DNA of 5,825 bases from an uncultured Acholeplasmataceae bacterium (GCA_905203475.1 CAJKWD010000046.1:1-5825); one strand, 5' to 3'; positions 1 through 4,777 are shown, counted from the stretch's first letter. The notes: generated by a model not told the origin, from the sequence alone. Numbers and translations: made by a program.

Positions 1-27
1 CATGAAATTTTCATGTTTTATTTTTTT
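1..27 (+). terminator. Probable 3' part of an intrinsic terminator of an upstream gene
   Basis: The window opens with CATGAAA followed one base later by its reverse complement TTTCATG, then TTTTATTTTTTT. A realistic fold is a CATGA/TCATG stem with a five-base loop, followed by a T-rich tract. It probably terminates a gene whose coding region lies left of the window. The stem is short and may extend beyond base 1, so the call is tentative. Confidence 0.4.
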
Positions 28-36
28 AATTTATAG

Positions 37-42
37 TATAAT
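37..42 (+). promoter_or_regulatory. -10 box of the promoter for the 190-residue membrane protein
   Basis: A perfect TATAAT lies at 37-42, 22 bases before the start codon. No good -35 hexamer is found at 16-18 bases upstream, where the sequence is only T-rich (around 14-19) and overlaps the tail of the preceding terminator. The expected transcription start is near base 49, giving a leader of about 16 nt that contains the AGGAG ribosome binding site at 54-58. Confidence 0.55.
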
Positions 43-64
43 AAAAACAGGGTAGGAGATTGTT

Positions 65-637
65 ATGACAAGTAAAACAAAACAATATTTAAAAGAAAAT
101 TTTGATTCTAAATTATATATTAATCGTCATTTTATCAAAGAAGAGAAGGCAGTGATTCCCATTTATATTAACAATATAGAGGAGTTATATTATTCTTATG
201 ATAAGCAACAACAGCTTCTAAATCCTGATCTTATATCTTATATAGAAGATATTGCTTATTATATTCCATATGATTATTCGATCGTATTAGAATTTTCTGG
301 CATTTCTTTTACAGAAGAAGAGAAAGTTAAACTGATGGAAAATATTACGGATCAATTTGGAATGAAAACACATGATATGGATGTAGAATTAAATTACAAT
401 ACAAAAAAAGCAATGAAATTATTTTTCATTGGCTCAATTGTATTAGCTATTTCTTTTATGACTCGCACATTGCATCATACGGCTTATATTAGTGAGATAT
501 TATCCATTATTGGTACTTTTTCTATCTGGGAATTTGTCAATACCATTTGGTTTGAACGTAAAGAAAAGATTATCAATAAAATGAATGCAGGTCAACTTTC
601 TGCTTGTACAGTTACTTTCAATGATGAAAGTCGATAA
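65..637 (+). CDS. Hypothetical protein with two C-terminal transmembrane segments
   Basis: A 190-residue protein that I cannot assign to a named family. It starts at ATG 65 after a well-placed AGGAG (54-58). The first ~115 residues are soluble and charged, rich in Tyr, Ile, Glu and Lys, with a segment reading IAYYIPYDYSIVLEF (63-77). Two hydrophobic segments follow at about 118-133 and 142-161, joined by a short His-containing loop (TLHH, 135-138). A basic stretch (ERKEKIINK, 164-172) comes after the second segment, so both ends are probably cytoplasmic. There is no signal peptide, catalytic motif or Cys cluster. The gene is convergent with the metal-sensor gene and ends 19 bases from it, so the two share no operon. 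It has its own promoter. That it is a real gene is well supported by promoter, RBS and composition; its function is unknown. I have an impression of similar uncharacterised proteins in Clostridia-type genomes, which I cannot verify here. Confidence 0.8.
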   Translation: MTSKTKQYLKENFDSKLYINRHFIKEEKAVIPIYINNIEELYYSYDKQQQLLNPDLISYIEDIAYYIPYDYSIVLEFSGISFTEEEKVKLMENITDQFGMKTHDMDVELNYNTKKAMKLFFIGSIVLAISFMTRTLHHTAYISEILSIIGTFSIWEFVNTIWFERKEKIINKMNAGQLSACTVTFNDESR

Positions 638-656
638 AAGGTGAAATGTATCTTCC

Positions 657-998
657 TTATTTTTCTTTAATATGTTCTAATGATACAGTAAGAAGTTTGT
701 TAATATGATTGTCGTCTAAGGCATAATAGATAATTTTTCCATCTCTTCTTAATTTTACCAACTTAGCTGTTTTCAATGACTTTAATTGATGAGAAACTGC
801 TGATACTGTCATATTCAGTAGATAGGCGATATCACTTACACAGAGTTCAGCATGTTCTAAGGCCATTAGAATTTGTAAACGAGTACTGTCACCTAAAATT
901 TTAAAAAAATCAGATAAGTCAGTAATGGTATTGTAATTAGGGATAAGTCGTTGTACTTTTTTAACATCTTCTATATGGTGTGGCGTTATTTCATTCAT
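657..998 (-). CDS. ArsR/SmtB-family metal-sensing transcriptional repressor (Zn/Cd/Pb type)
   Basis: A 113-residue winged-helix repressor expected to bind DNA as a dimer and release it when it binds metal. Visible family features: the FFKILGDSTRLQIL segment entering the fold, ELCVSDIA (51-58) on the helix holding the alpha-3 metal site, the recognition helix with SAVSHQLKSL (66-75), the beta-wing with RRDGKIIYYAL (84-94), and a C-terminal helix. The C-terminal helix carries D96-x-H98-x10-H109-x2-E112, exactly the spacing of the SmtB/CzrA alpha-5 zinc site, so that site looks intact. At the alpha-3 site only one Cys (C53) is kept where CadC has Cys-x-Cys; Asp56 matches the SmtB ligand position, and His7-His8 could contribute from the N-terminus. 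I chose ATG 998-996 because GAGGTG (1009-1004) lies five bases before it. An in-frame ATG at 1016-1014 falls at or upstream of the expected transcription start. The gene diverges from the HMA/ATPase operon it most likely represses. Confidence 0.92.
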   Translation of the reverse strand: MNEITPHHIEDVKKVQRLIPNYNTITDLSDFFKILGDSTRLQILMALEHAELCVSDIAYLLNMTVSAVSHQLKSLKTAKLVKLRRDGKIIYYALDDNHINKLLTVSLEHIKEK

Positions 999-1003
999 GT
1001 TTT

Positions 1004-1009
1004 CACCTC
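1004..1009 (-). promoter_or_regulatory. Ribosome binding site that fixes the repressor start
   Basis: On the minus strand GAGGTG (1009 to 1004) sits five bases before ATG 998-996. The alternative ATG at 1016-1014 has no such site and lies about at the predicted transcription start, so the shorter 113-residue product is preferred. Confidence 0.8.
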
Positions 1010-1018
1010 GATACATAT

Positions 1019-1048
1019 ATTATAATTGAATTGTTGAACACATGTCAA
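1019..1048 (-). promoter_or_regulatory. Promoter of the metal-sensing repressor gene
   Basis: Reading the minus strand, a consensus TTGACA (1048 to 1043) is followed after 18 bases by a consensus TATAAT (1024 to 1019). Transcription should start near base 1012, giving a leader of about 14 nt before ATG 998. The -35 box lies inside the imperfect operator at 1033-1050, so the repressor likely controls its own synthesis. Confidence 0.8.
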
Positions 1049-1050
1049 AC
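1033..1050. promoter_or_regulatory. Imperfect ArsR-type operator 1, over the repressor -35 box
   Basis: The sequence TTGAAC-ACAT-GTCAAA (1034-1049) is a degenerate version of the two perfect palindromes further right, with one half-site altered. It spans the -35 of the minus-strand promoter. Its imperfection suggests weaker binding and so milder autorepression; this is an inference from match quality alone. Confidence 0.55.
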
Positions 1051-1065
1051 AGTGAAAAATAGTCA

Positions 1066-1095
1066 TTGACATTTGAATGATTATTCAAGTATAAT
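1066..1095 (+). promoter_or_regulatory. Promoter of the HMA/ATPase operon
   Basis: A consensus TTGACA (1066-1071) and a consensus TATAAT (1090-1095) are separated by 18 bases. Transcription should begin near 1102. The spacer is almost exactly filled by operator 2, and operator 3 lies a few bases past the start, so the promoter should be strong when free and tightly shut when the repressor is bound. Confidence 0.88.
1073..1088. promoter_or_regulatory. ArsR-type operator 2 in the promoter spacer
   Basis: A perfect inverted repeat TTGAAT-GATT-ATTCAA. Its core TGAA-N6-TTCA agrees with the operator pattern known for SmtB/CzrA-type repressors. It occupies bases 1073-1088 of the 18-base spacer (1072-1089) between -35 and -10 of the operon promoter, so bound repressor would directly block RNA polymerase. 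Confidence 0.82.
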
Positions 1096-1107
1096 GTAAC
1101 TAGATAG

Positions 1108-1123
1108 TTGAACGCTTGTTCAA
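1108..1123. promoter_or_regulatory. ArsR-type operator 3 downstream of the operon start
   Basis: A second perfect inverted repeat TTGAAC-GCTT-GTTCAA, 35 bases after the start of operator 2. It lies about 6-21 bases past the predicted transcription start and before the ribosome binding site of the HMA gene, so it forms the start of the operon leader. Confidence 0.8.
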
Positions 1124-1139
1124 ATGAAAGGGAGAAAGA

Positions 1140-1361
1140 ATGAAAAAGAAAATGACAATAAAAAATTTAGATTGTGCAGTATGTGCAACAAAATTAGAAG
1201 ATGCGATTAGAAAAGTAGCTGGTGTTCATGATGTCTCTATTCATTTTATTAGAGAACAAATGAAGTTAGATATTGACGATGATAAAGAACGAGAAATAAC
1301 AGAAGTAGTGAGGCATCTTGTTCGTAAATTAGAACCAGATGTAGAACTAGTTGAAAAATAG
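1140..1361 (+). CDS. Stand-alone heavy-metal-associated (HMA) domain protein
   Basis: A 73-residue cytosolic protein that is essentially one ferredoxin-like HMA domain (beta-alpha-beta-beta-alpha-beta). The metal loop is NLDCAVCA with D11, C12 and C15. The Asp before the CxxC is typical of the zinc/cadmium/lead domains of ZntA-type pumps; copper chaperones and pumps usually have Met-x-Cys-x-x-Cys. The start ATG follows GGGAG (1130-1134) at five bases. The ATPase gene begins eight bases after this gene's stop codon. The likely role is to bind metal ions and deliver them to, or regulate, the neighbouring pump, replacing the N-terminal HMA domain the pump lacks. Family assignment is firm; the delivery role is inferred from the gene pair. 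It is under the three-operator control region and should be metal-induced. Confidence 0.92.
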   Translation: MKKKMTIKNLDCAVCATKLEDAIRKVAGVHDVSIHFIREQMKLDIDDDKEREITEVVRHLVRKLEPDVELVEK

Positions 1362-1369
1362 GTGATAAT

Positions 1370-3232
1370 ATGGATAAAACATTAAAAATTAGATTGCATC
1401 GCATTATTGTATCGACAATTTTACTTGTGATTGCATTGTTATTTCCTACAAGAGGGATTGTTTCTTTTCTATTATATATTTGTGCTTATTTGATTGTAGG
1501 ATATGATGTTCTTTATAAAGCTATAAAACATCTATTTACAGGGCAATTATTTGATGAGAATTTTCTCATGTCTTTAGCAACCCTAGGAGCATTGTTTTTA
1601 GGTGAATATTTAGAAAGTGTTATGGTAATGCTTTTATACCAAGTAGGAGAGCTATTTCAGTCTTATGCGGTTGGGAAAAGCCGTACTTCTATTTCTTCAC
1701 TAATGGATATTCGTCCTGATTATGCGAATATAGAAAAAGATGGCAAATTAGAAAAAGTAGATCCCGATGATATCAAAGTAGGAGATTTGATTATTGTAAG
1801 ACCTGGTGAAAAGATTCCGCTTGACGGAATTGTACAAGAAGGAGACAGTTATTTAGATACCTCTCGATTGACAGGTGAATCCGTTCCGTACCATGTAAAA
1901 GTAAAGGATACCGTTTTAAGTGGTAGTGTCAATCAAAATGGGTTACTAAAAATAGAAGTAACGAAAGAATTCGATGAGTCAACTGCTTCCAAAATATTAG
2001 ATTTAGTAGAAAATGCAAGCAGTAGTAAAGCCAAAACGGAAAACTTTATCACAAAATTTTCTCGTTATTATACTCCAATTGTTGTAATTGGCGCCTTATT
2101 ACTAGCGATATTACCACCTTTACTACTTCCTAATTTAACATTTGAAGCATGTTTAGAGAGAGCTTTTACCTTTCTTGTGATTTCTTGTCCATGTGCTCTT
2201 GTTATATCTGTTCCTCTGGGTTTTTTTGGCGGTATAGGTGGTGCTTCGAGACGTGGTATTTTGTTAAAAGGAAGTAATTATTTAGAGGCTCTTTCTCGTT
2301 TAAAGACAATTGTTTTTGATAAGACAGGGACTCTTACAAAAGGGACTTTTAGGGTTACAAAAATTGTGACAAGCCATGTTTCAGAAGATGAACTATTGAA
2401 ATGCGCAGCGCAAGCAGAACTATATTCGAATCATCCGCTTGCTATTTCAATTAAAGAAGCATATCCTCATGTGATTGAGCAAGAAGATGTAAAACAAATC
2501 GAAGAAGTATCTGGTAAAGGTGTTCATGTTCGCGTTTTAAATGAAGAGATATATGCAGGAAATTACCATTACATGCAAGATTTAAAGATGACTGTCCCAG
2601 AAGTTCACGAAGGAACGGTTGTTTATGTTGTAAAAGGGCATGATTATTTAGGATATGTAGTTATTTCTGATGAGATAAAAGAAAATGCCAAAGAAGCGTT
2701 GGATAACTTGAAAAGAGAGCAAATCCGTCAGATGGTCATGTTAACAGGTGATTCTGAGTCAGCAGCTAAAAGTGTTGCTGAAAAGTTACCAATTGATTCT
2801 TATTATGCATCTTTACTTCCACAGGATAAATTAGAGCGAGTAGAAGATATGATGAAGGAAAATAGTAGTGATACGTTAGCATTCGTCGGTGATGGAATGA
2901 ATGACGCACCAGTATTAGTAAGAGCAGACATTGGAATTGCTATGGGCGGTCTTGGTAGTGATGCTGCTATTGAAGCAGCCGATATAGTTATTATGGATGA
3001 TGACTTAAGTAAAATAGGAGAAGCTATTAATATTGCTAAAAGAACACTTCGTATTGTAAAACAAAATATTGTCTTTGCAATTGGAATTAAAATATTCTTT
3101 TTAGTGCTTGGTGCTTTTGGCTTTGCCAATATGTTAGAAGCAGTTTTTGCCGATGTTGGAGTATCTGTATTGGCCATTTTAAATTCTATGAGAACATTAA
3201 AAGTAAATAACAAAAAGAAAATGGATATTTGA
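1370..3232 (+). CDS. cadA: P1B-2-type heavy-metal exporting ATPase (Zn/Cd/Pb), without N-terminal HMA domain
   Basis: A 620-residue ATP-driven membrane pump of the CadA/ZntA group, expected to export Zn(II), Cd(II) and Pb(II). About eight membrane segments are visible: four before the actuator domain (roughly 11-26, 30-47, 64-79, 82-98), two around 233-253 and 263-290, and two at 565-607. Key motifs: LTGES (167-171) in the actuator, the CPC metal site C273-P274-C275, phosphorylated D317 in DKTGT, the nucleotide-domain HP (355-356), and GDGMNDAP (507-514). Metal-type marks of ZntA pumps are present: K574 in segment seven, D595 in FADVG of segment eight, and MGGLGSDAA (525-533). The protein begins nearly at the first membrane helix, so the usual N-terminal HMA domain is absent and is encoded by the preceding gene. 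The RBS AGGTGA overlaps that gene's stop codon, suggesting translational coupling. Symbols zntA and zosA are used for close relatives; exact metal preference cannot be read from the sequence. Confidence 0.95.
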   Translation: MDKTLKIRLHRIIVSTILLVIALLFPTRGIVSFLLYICAYLIVGYDVLYKAIKHLFTGQLFDENFLMSLATLGALFLGEYLESVMVMLLYQVGELFQSYAVGKSRTSISSLMDIRPDYANIEKDGKLEKVDPDDIKVGDLIIVRPGEKIPLDGIVQEGDSYLDTSRLTGESVPYHVKVKDTVLSGSVNQNGLLKIEVTKEFDESTASKILDLVENASSSKAKTENFITKFSRYYTPIVVIGALLLAILPPLLLPNLTFEACLERAFTFLVISCPCALVISVPLGFFGGIGGASRRGILLKGSNYLEALSRLKTIVFDKTGTLTKGTFRVTKIVTSHVSEDELLKCAAQAELYSNHPLAISIKEAYPHVIEQEDVKQIEEVSGKGVHVRVLNEEIYAGNYHYMQDLKMTVPEVHEGTVVYVVKGHDYLGYVVISDEIKENAKEALDNLKREQIRQMVMLTGDSESAAKSVAEKLPIDSYYASLLPQDKLERVEDMMKENSSDTLAFVGDGMNDAPVLVRADIGIAMGGLGSDAAIEAADIVIMDDDLSKIGEAINIAKRTLRIVKQNIVFAIGIKIFFLVLGAFGFANMLEAVFADVGVSVLAILNSMRTLKVNNKKKMDI

Positions 3233-3249
3233 TTCCATTTTCTTTTTTT
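3212..3249 (+). terminator. Intrinsic terminator overlapping the end of the ATPase gene
   Basis: A perfect 14-bp stem pairs 3212-3225 with 3234-3247 (core AAAATGGA/TCCATTTT), with an eight-base loop at 3226-3233 and a T tract through 3249. The left arm encodes the last residues of the ATPase, and the stop codon TGA (3230-3232) lies in the loop, so the operon ends with almost no 3' leader. On the opposite strand the A-rich left arm becomes a T tract, but no gene there needs it. Confidence 0.9.
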
Positions 3250-3268
3250 ACTCTTTTTATGGTATAAT
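3240..3268 (+). promoter_or_regulatory. Extended -10 promoter of the ttcA-like gene
   Basis: TGG-TATAAT (3260-3268) is a consensus -10 with the extended TG. The -35 position 17 bases upstream (3240-3245, TTCTTT) is weak and lies within the right arm and T tract of the preceding terminator. Transcription should start near 3275, giving a leader of about 16 nt before ATG 3291. Confidence 0.75.
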
Positions 3269-3278
3269 CATATCGTTT

Positions 3279-3282
3279 GGAG
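3279..3282 (+). promoter_or_regulatory. Ribosome binding site that fixes the ttcA-like start
   Basis: GGAG (3279-3282) lies eight bases before ATG 3291. An in-frame GTG at 3282 overlaps this site and has none of its own, so the ATG is the likely start. Confidence 0.7.
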
Positions 3283-3290
3283 TGGATGAT

Positions 3291-4112
3291 ATGAATCGAA
3301 AAGAGCAAATAGAACATAGTATTATTACAAAATATCGAAAGAAGATATGGAGTCCATTTATGAAAGCAATTCGTGATTTTGAACTTGTAAAAGAAGGGGA
3401 TAAGATTGCCGTTTGTATTAGTGGTGGTAAAGATTCTATGTTGCTTGCAAAATGTTTAGAGGAATTGCAAAAACATGGAAAAGTCCCATTTGAATTAGTT
3501 TATCTTGTCATGGATCCAGGATATCAAGAAAAGAATTTAAATCAAATTAAGCAGAATTTAGAAATACTGGGAATACCAGCTACTATTTTCCAGAACAATA
3601 TCTTTCAAGTAGCTGATTCTTCTAGTCAAAAAAGAAATGATAATCCATGTTATTTATGTGCTAGAATGAGAAGAGGAGCTCTCTATGATAAAGCAAAGTC
3701 ACTTGGATGTAATAAAATTGCTTTGGGACATCATATGAATGATGTAATAGAAACAGTATTATTAAACCTAATATGGAATGGACAGATATCTAGTATGATG
3801 CCAAAGTTACACAGTGATCATTTTGAAGGGATGGAATTAATTCGTCCACTTTACTATGTTAAAGAAAATTATATTAAATCATGGGCCCGAAATAATGATT
3901 TAACATTCATTGATTGTGCTTGTTCGGTTACAAAAAAAGGGGATGGAAAACGCGTTGTTGTAAAACAGTTAGTAGATGATTTATGTGAGATACATGAAGA
4001 TGCAGATCTAAATCTTCTAACAGCAACAAAAAATGTAAATTTAAATACATTACTAGGATATAAAAAAGGAAATGAAACGCATTCGTTTCTTGAAGAATAT
4101 GACAAAAAATAA
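3291..4112 (+). CDS. ttcA: TtcA-family tRNA thiolation protein (PP-loop ATPase)
   Basis: A 273-residue cytosolic protein of the TtcA/TtuA group, which activates a tRNA base with ATP and installs sulfur; Escherichia coli TtcA makes 2-thiocytidine at position 32. Visible motifs: the ATP-pyrophosphatase P-loop SGGKDS (44-49), the paired cysteines C120 and C123 in CYLCARMRRGALY, and GHHMND (146-151) followed by the ET-V-LN helix. A third cysteine region is DCACS with C209 and C211. TtcA uses a [4Fe-4S] cluster held by three cysteines, and C120, C123 plus one of C209/C211 fit this. The C-terminal region differs from E. coli TtcA in having Cys-x-Cys rather than Cys-x-x-Cys. I chose ATG 3291 over an in-frame GTG at 3282 because GGAG (3279-3282) serves the ATG. 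The gene has its own promoter and no obvious terminator. The enzyme family is confident; the exact tRNA position is not. Confidence 0.88.
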   Translation: MNRKEQIEHSIITKYRKKIWSPFMKAIRDFELVKEGDKIAVCISGGKDSMLLAKCLEELQKHGKVPFELVYLVMDPGYQEKNLNQIKQNLEILGIPATIFQNNIFQVADSSSQKRNDNPCYLCARMRRGALYDKAKSLGCNKIALGHHMNDVIETVLLNLIWNGQISSMMPKLHSDHFEGMELIRPLYYVKENYIKSWARNNDLTFIDCACSVTKKGDGKRVVVKQLVDDLCEIHEDADLNLLTATKNVNLNTLLGYKKGNETHSFLEEYDKK

Positions 4113-4158
4113 CAATTATGTGAAAGCATGTGAAATACATAAATCATATGAGAATGAC

Positions 4159-4187
4159 TTTAAAAAAATAAGAAAGTATGATATAAT
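4159..4187 (+). promoter_or_regulatory. Extended -10 promoter for the structured RNA
   Basis: TGA-TATAAT (4179-4187) is a consensus extended -10. A partial -35 match TTTAAA lies at 4159-4164 with 17 bases of spacing. The predicted transcription start, about seven bases past the -10, coincides with G4194, the exact first base of the long-range closing stem described for the RNA. Confidence 0.75.
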
Positions 4188-4193
4188 GAAATT

Positions 4194-4368
4194 GTCTAAA
4201 GGATAAGGACCGATTTTAGAAAAACCTACTAAAGTAATGATTGGGAATCTAATTGATAAATGGTGTTGAATACTTAAATTTTGATTTAAGGATCCTAAAG
4301 TTTATCATGTGATGCCCACCTGGGAGATCAGGTTTTTGATCATTAGAGGTTCCCTTTGGACTTTTTTT
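4194..4368 (+). ncRNA. Structured RNA, candidate 6S-like RNA (alternatively a 5' regulatory leader)
   Basis: About 175 nt with paired ends. GTCTAAAGG (4194-4202) pairs with CCTTTGGAC (4353-4361) with one G-U pair. After a four-base bulge, GGACC (4207-4211) pairs with GGTTC (4348-4352). Seven T follow (4362-4368), so the closing stem doubles as terminator. A terminal arm is formed by TGGG/CCCA (4242-4245 with 4315-4318), ATC/GAT (4247-4249 with 4311-4313), TGATAAA/TTTATCA (4254-4260 with 4301-4307) and a 7-bp hairpin CTTAAAT-TTTG-ATTTAAG (4273-4290). Between closing stem and arm lies an open bubble of about 30 nt per side, the 3' side with a possible ACCTG/CAGGT hairpin (4318-4333). Closing stem, central bubble, terminal arm and length match the 6S RNA architecture, which mimics an open promoter to bind RNA polymerase. 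I recognise the shape, not a sequence signature. Because the T tract is only 11 bases before the next gene's RBS, a riboswitch-like leader is the main alternative. Confidence 0.5.
4348..4368 (+). terminator. Terminator of the structured RNA
   Basis: The 3' arm GGTTC-CCTTTGGAC (4348-4361) is followed directly by seven T (4362-4368). No good local hairpin forms here (only TCC/GGA across a four-base loop). The stem must use the 5' end of the same transcript (4194-4211), as in RNAs whose closing helix is also the terminator. Confidence 0.6.
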
Positions 4369-4379
4369 ATAAGGTTGAT

Positions 4380-4385
4380 AGGAGG
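4380..4385 (+). promoter_or_regulatory. Ribosome binding site that fixes a TTG start for the TM2 protein
   Basis: AGGAGG, a full match to the Shine-Dalgarno consensus, stands seven bases before TTG 4393. It is the only good site near the gene and makes the upstream in-frame GTG/ATG codons at 4309-4314 unlikely. Confidence 0.85.
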
Positions 4386-4392
4386 CTTTTTT

Positions 4393-4755
4393 TTGAGTAC
4401 GAAATTATGTAAAAATTGTGCTTCTAAAATTCCCGTTAATGCCCATATTTGTCCATATTGTGGTTCCAAAATAGATCAGACAAATAAAATAGTCGAGGAA
4501 GTAAAAGAAACGGAAGAAGAAACACATGATTGGAGAGAAAATATTTTTGGATTTCAAAAAAGAGGCCCTTTTTATAAATGGATTACCTTATTACTTGCTA
4601 TTTTCTTAGGATGGTTAGGAATTCATAAATTTTATGAAAGAAAATTTTATATGGGGCTTTTATACATGGTTACAGGTGGCTTTTGTGGAATTGGTGTTGT
4701 ATTAGATATATTAACATTACTTGGAAAACCAAAAGTATACTATAATTATTATTAG
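4393..4755 (+). CDS. Zinc-ribbon and TM2-domain membrane protein
   Basis: A 120-residue protein read from a TTG start (4393) behind AGGAGG (4380-4385). The N-terminus carries a zinc ribbon with C6-x2-C9 and C20-x2-C23 (KLCKNCAS and HICPYCGS), a common cytoplasmic finger on small Firmicutes membrane proteins. A charged Glu/Lys-rich linker (about 29-50) follows, then a TM2 domain (about 60-117): a first helix with LLLAIFLGWLGIHKFY, a turn with the family's typical His-x-Phe-Tyr followed by Gly, and a second helix ending with D-I-L-T-L-L. TM2 domains are two-helix hairpins widespread in bacteria; no biochemical function can be claimed from the domain. The upstream open frame runs back through the structured RNA and its terminator, so that extension is not real. 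There is no clear separate promoter, so expression may depend on read-through of the terminator at 4348-4368. Confidence 0.9.
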   Translation: MSTKLCKNCASKIPVNAHICPYCGSKIDQTNKIVEEVKETEEETHDWRENIFGFQKRGPFYKWITLLLAIFLGWLGIHKFYERKFYMGLLYMVTGGFCGIGVVLDILTLLGKPKVYYNYY

Positions 4756-4777
4756 AACATGAAAGTGTTCTTTTTTT
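4754..4777 (+). terminator. Intrinsic terminator after the TM2 gene
   Basis: AGAACAT (4754-4760) pairs with GTGTTCT (4765-4771), with one U-G pair closing a GAAA tetraloop, followed by a T run through 4777. The left arm overlaps the TAG stop codon (4753-4755). Confidence 0.88.

Noticed and set aside
614..631. Perfect 7-bp hairpin ACTTTCA-ATGA-TGAAAGT near the end of the first gene as a shared terminator for the convergent genes
   Set aside because: No T run follows it on either strand within the needed distance, so it does not meet the form of an intrinsic terminator; the TTATTTTTCTTT at 657-668 has only a weak AAGG/CCTT stem before it.
999..1016. Longer form of the metal-sensing repressor from the ATG at 1016-1014
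   Set aside because: The codon lies at or before the predicted transcription start (~1012) and lacks a ribosome binding site; GAGGTG is placed for ATG 998-996.
2803..3213. Minus-strand open frame opposite the ATPase gene
   Set aside because: It is the antisense shadow of highly conserved ATPase motifs, with no RBS or promoter.
3282..3290. GTG start for the ttcA-like protein
   Set aside because: The GTG overlaps the GGAG that is well spaced for ATG 3291, and it has no site of its own.
4116..4142. TTATGT/ACATAA inverted repeat after the ttcA-like gene as a terminator
   Set aside because: The stem has six weak pairs around a 15-base loop and no T tract follows.
3869..4147. Minus-strand open frames opposite the end of the ttcA-like gene
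   Set aside because: They are shadows of an AT-rich coding region, have no ribosome binding site, and show low-complexity Phe/Leu/Ser-rich translation.
4309..4392. In-frame extension of the TM2 protein upstream to GTG 4309 or ATG 4312
   Set aside because: It has no ribosome binding site, reads through the RNA's terminator, and encodes a stretch unlike the family. AGGAGG plus TTG 4393 explains the start and places the zinc ribbon at the N-terminus.
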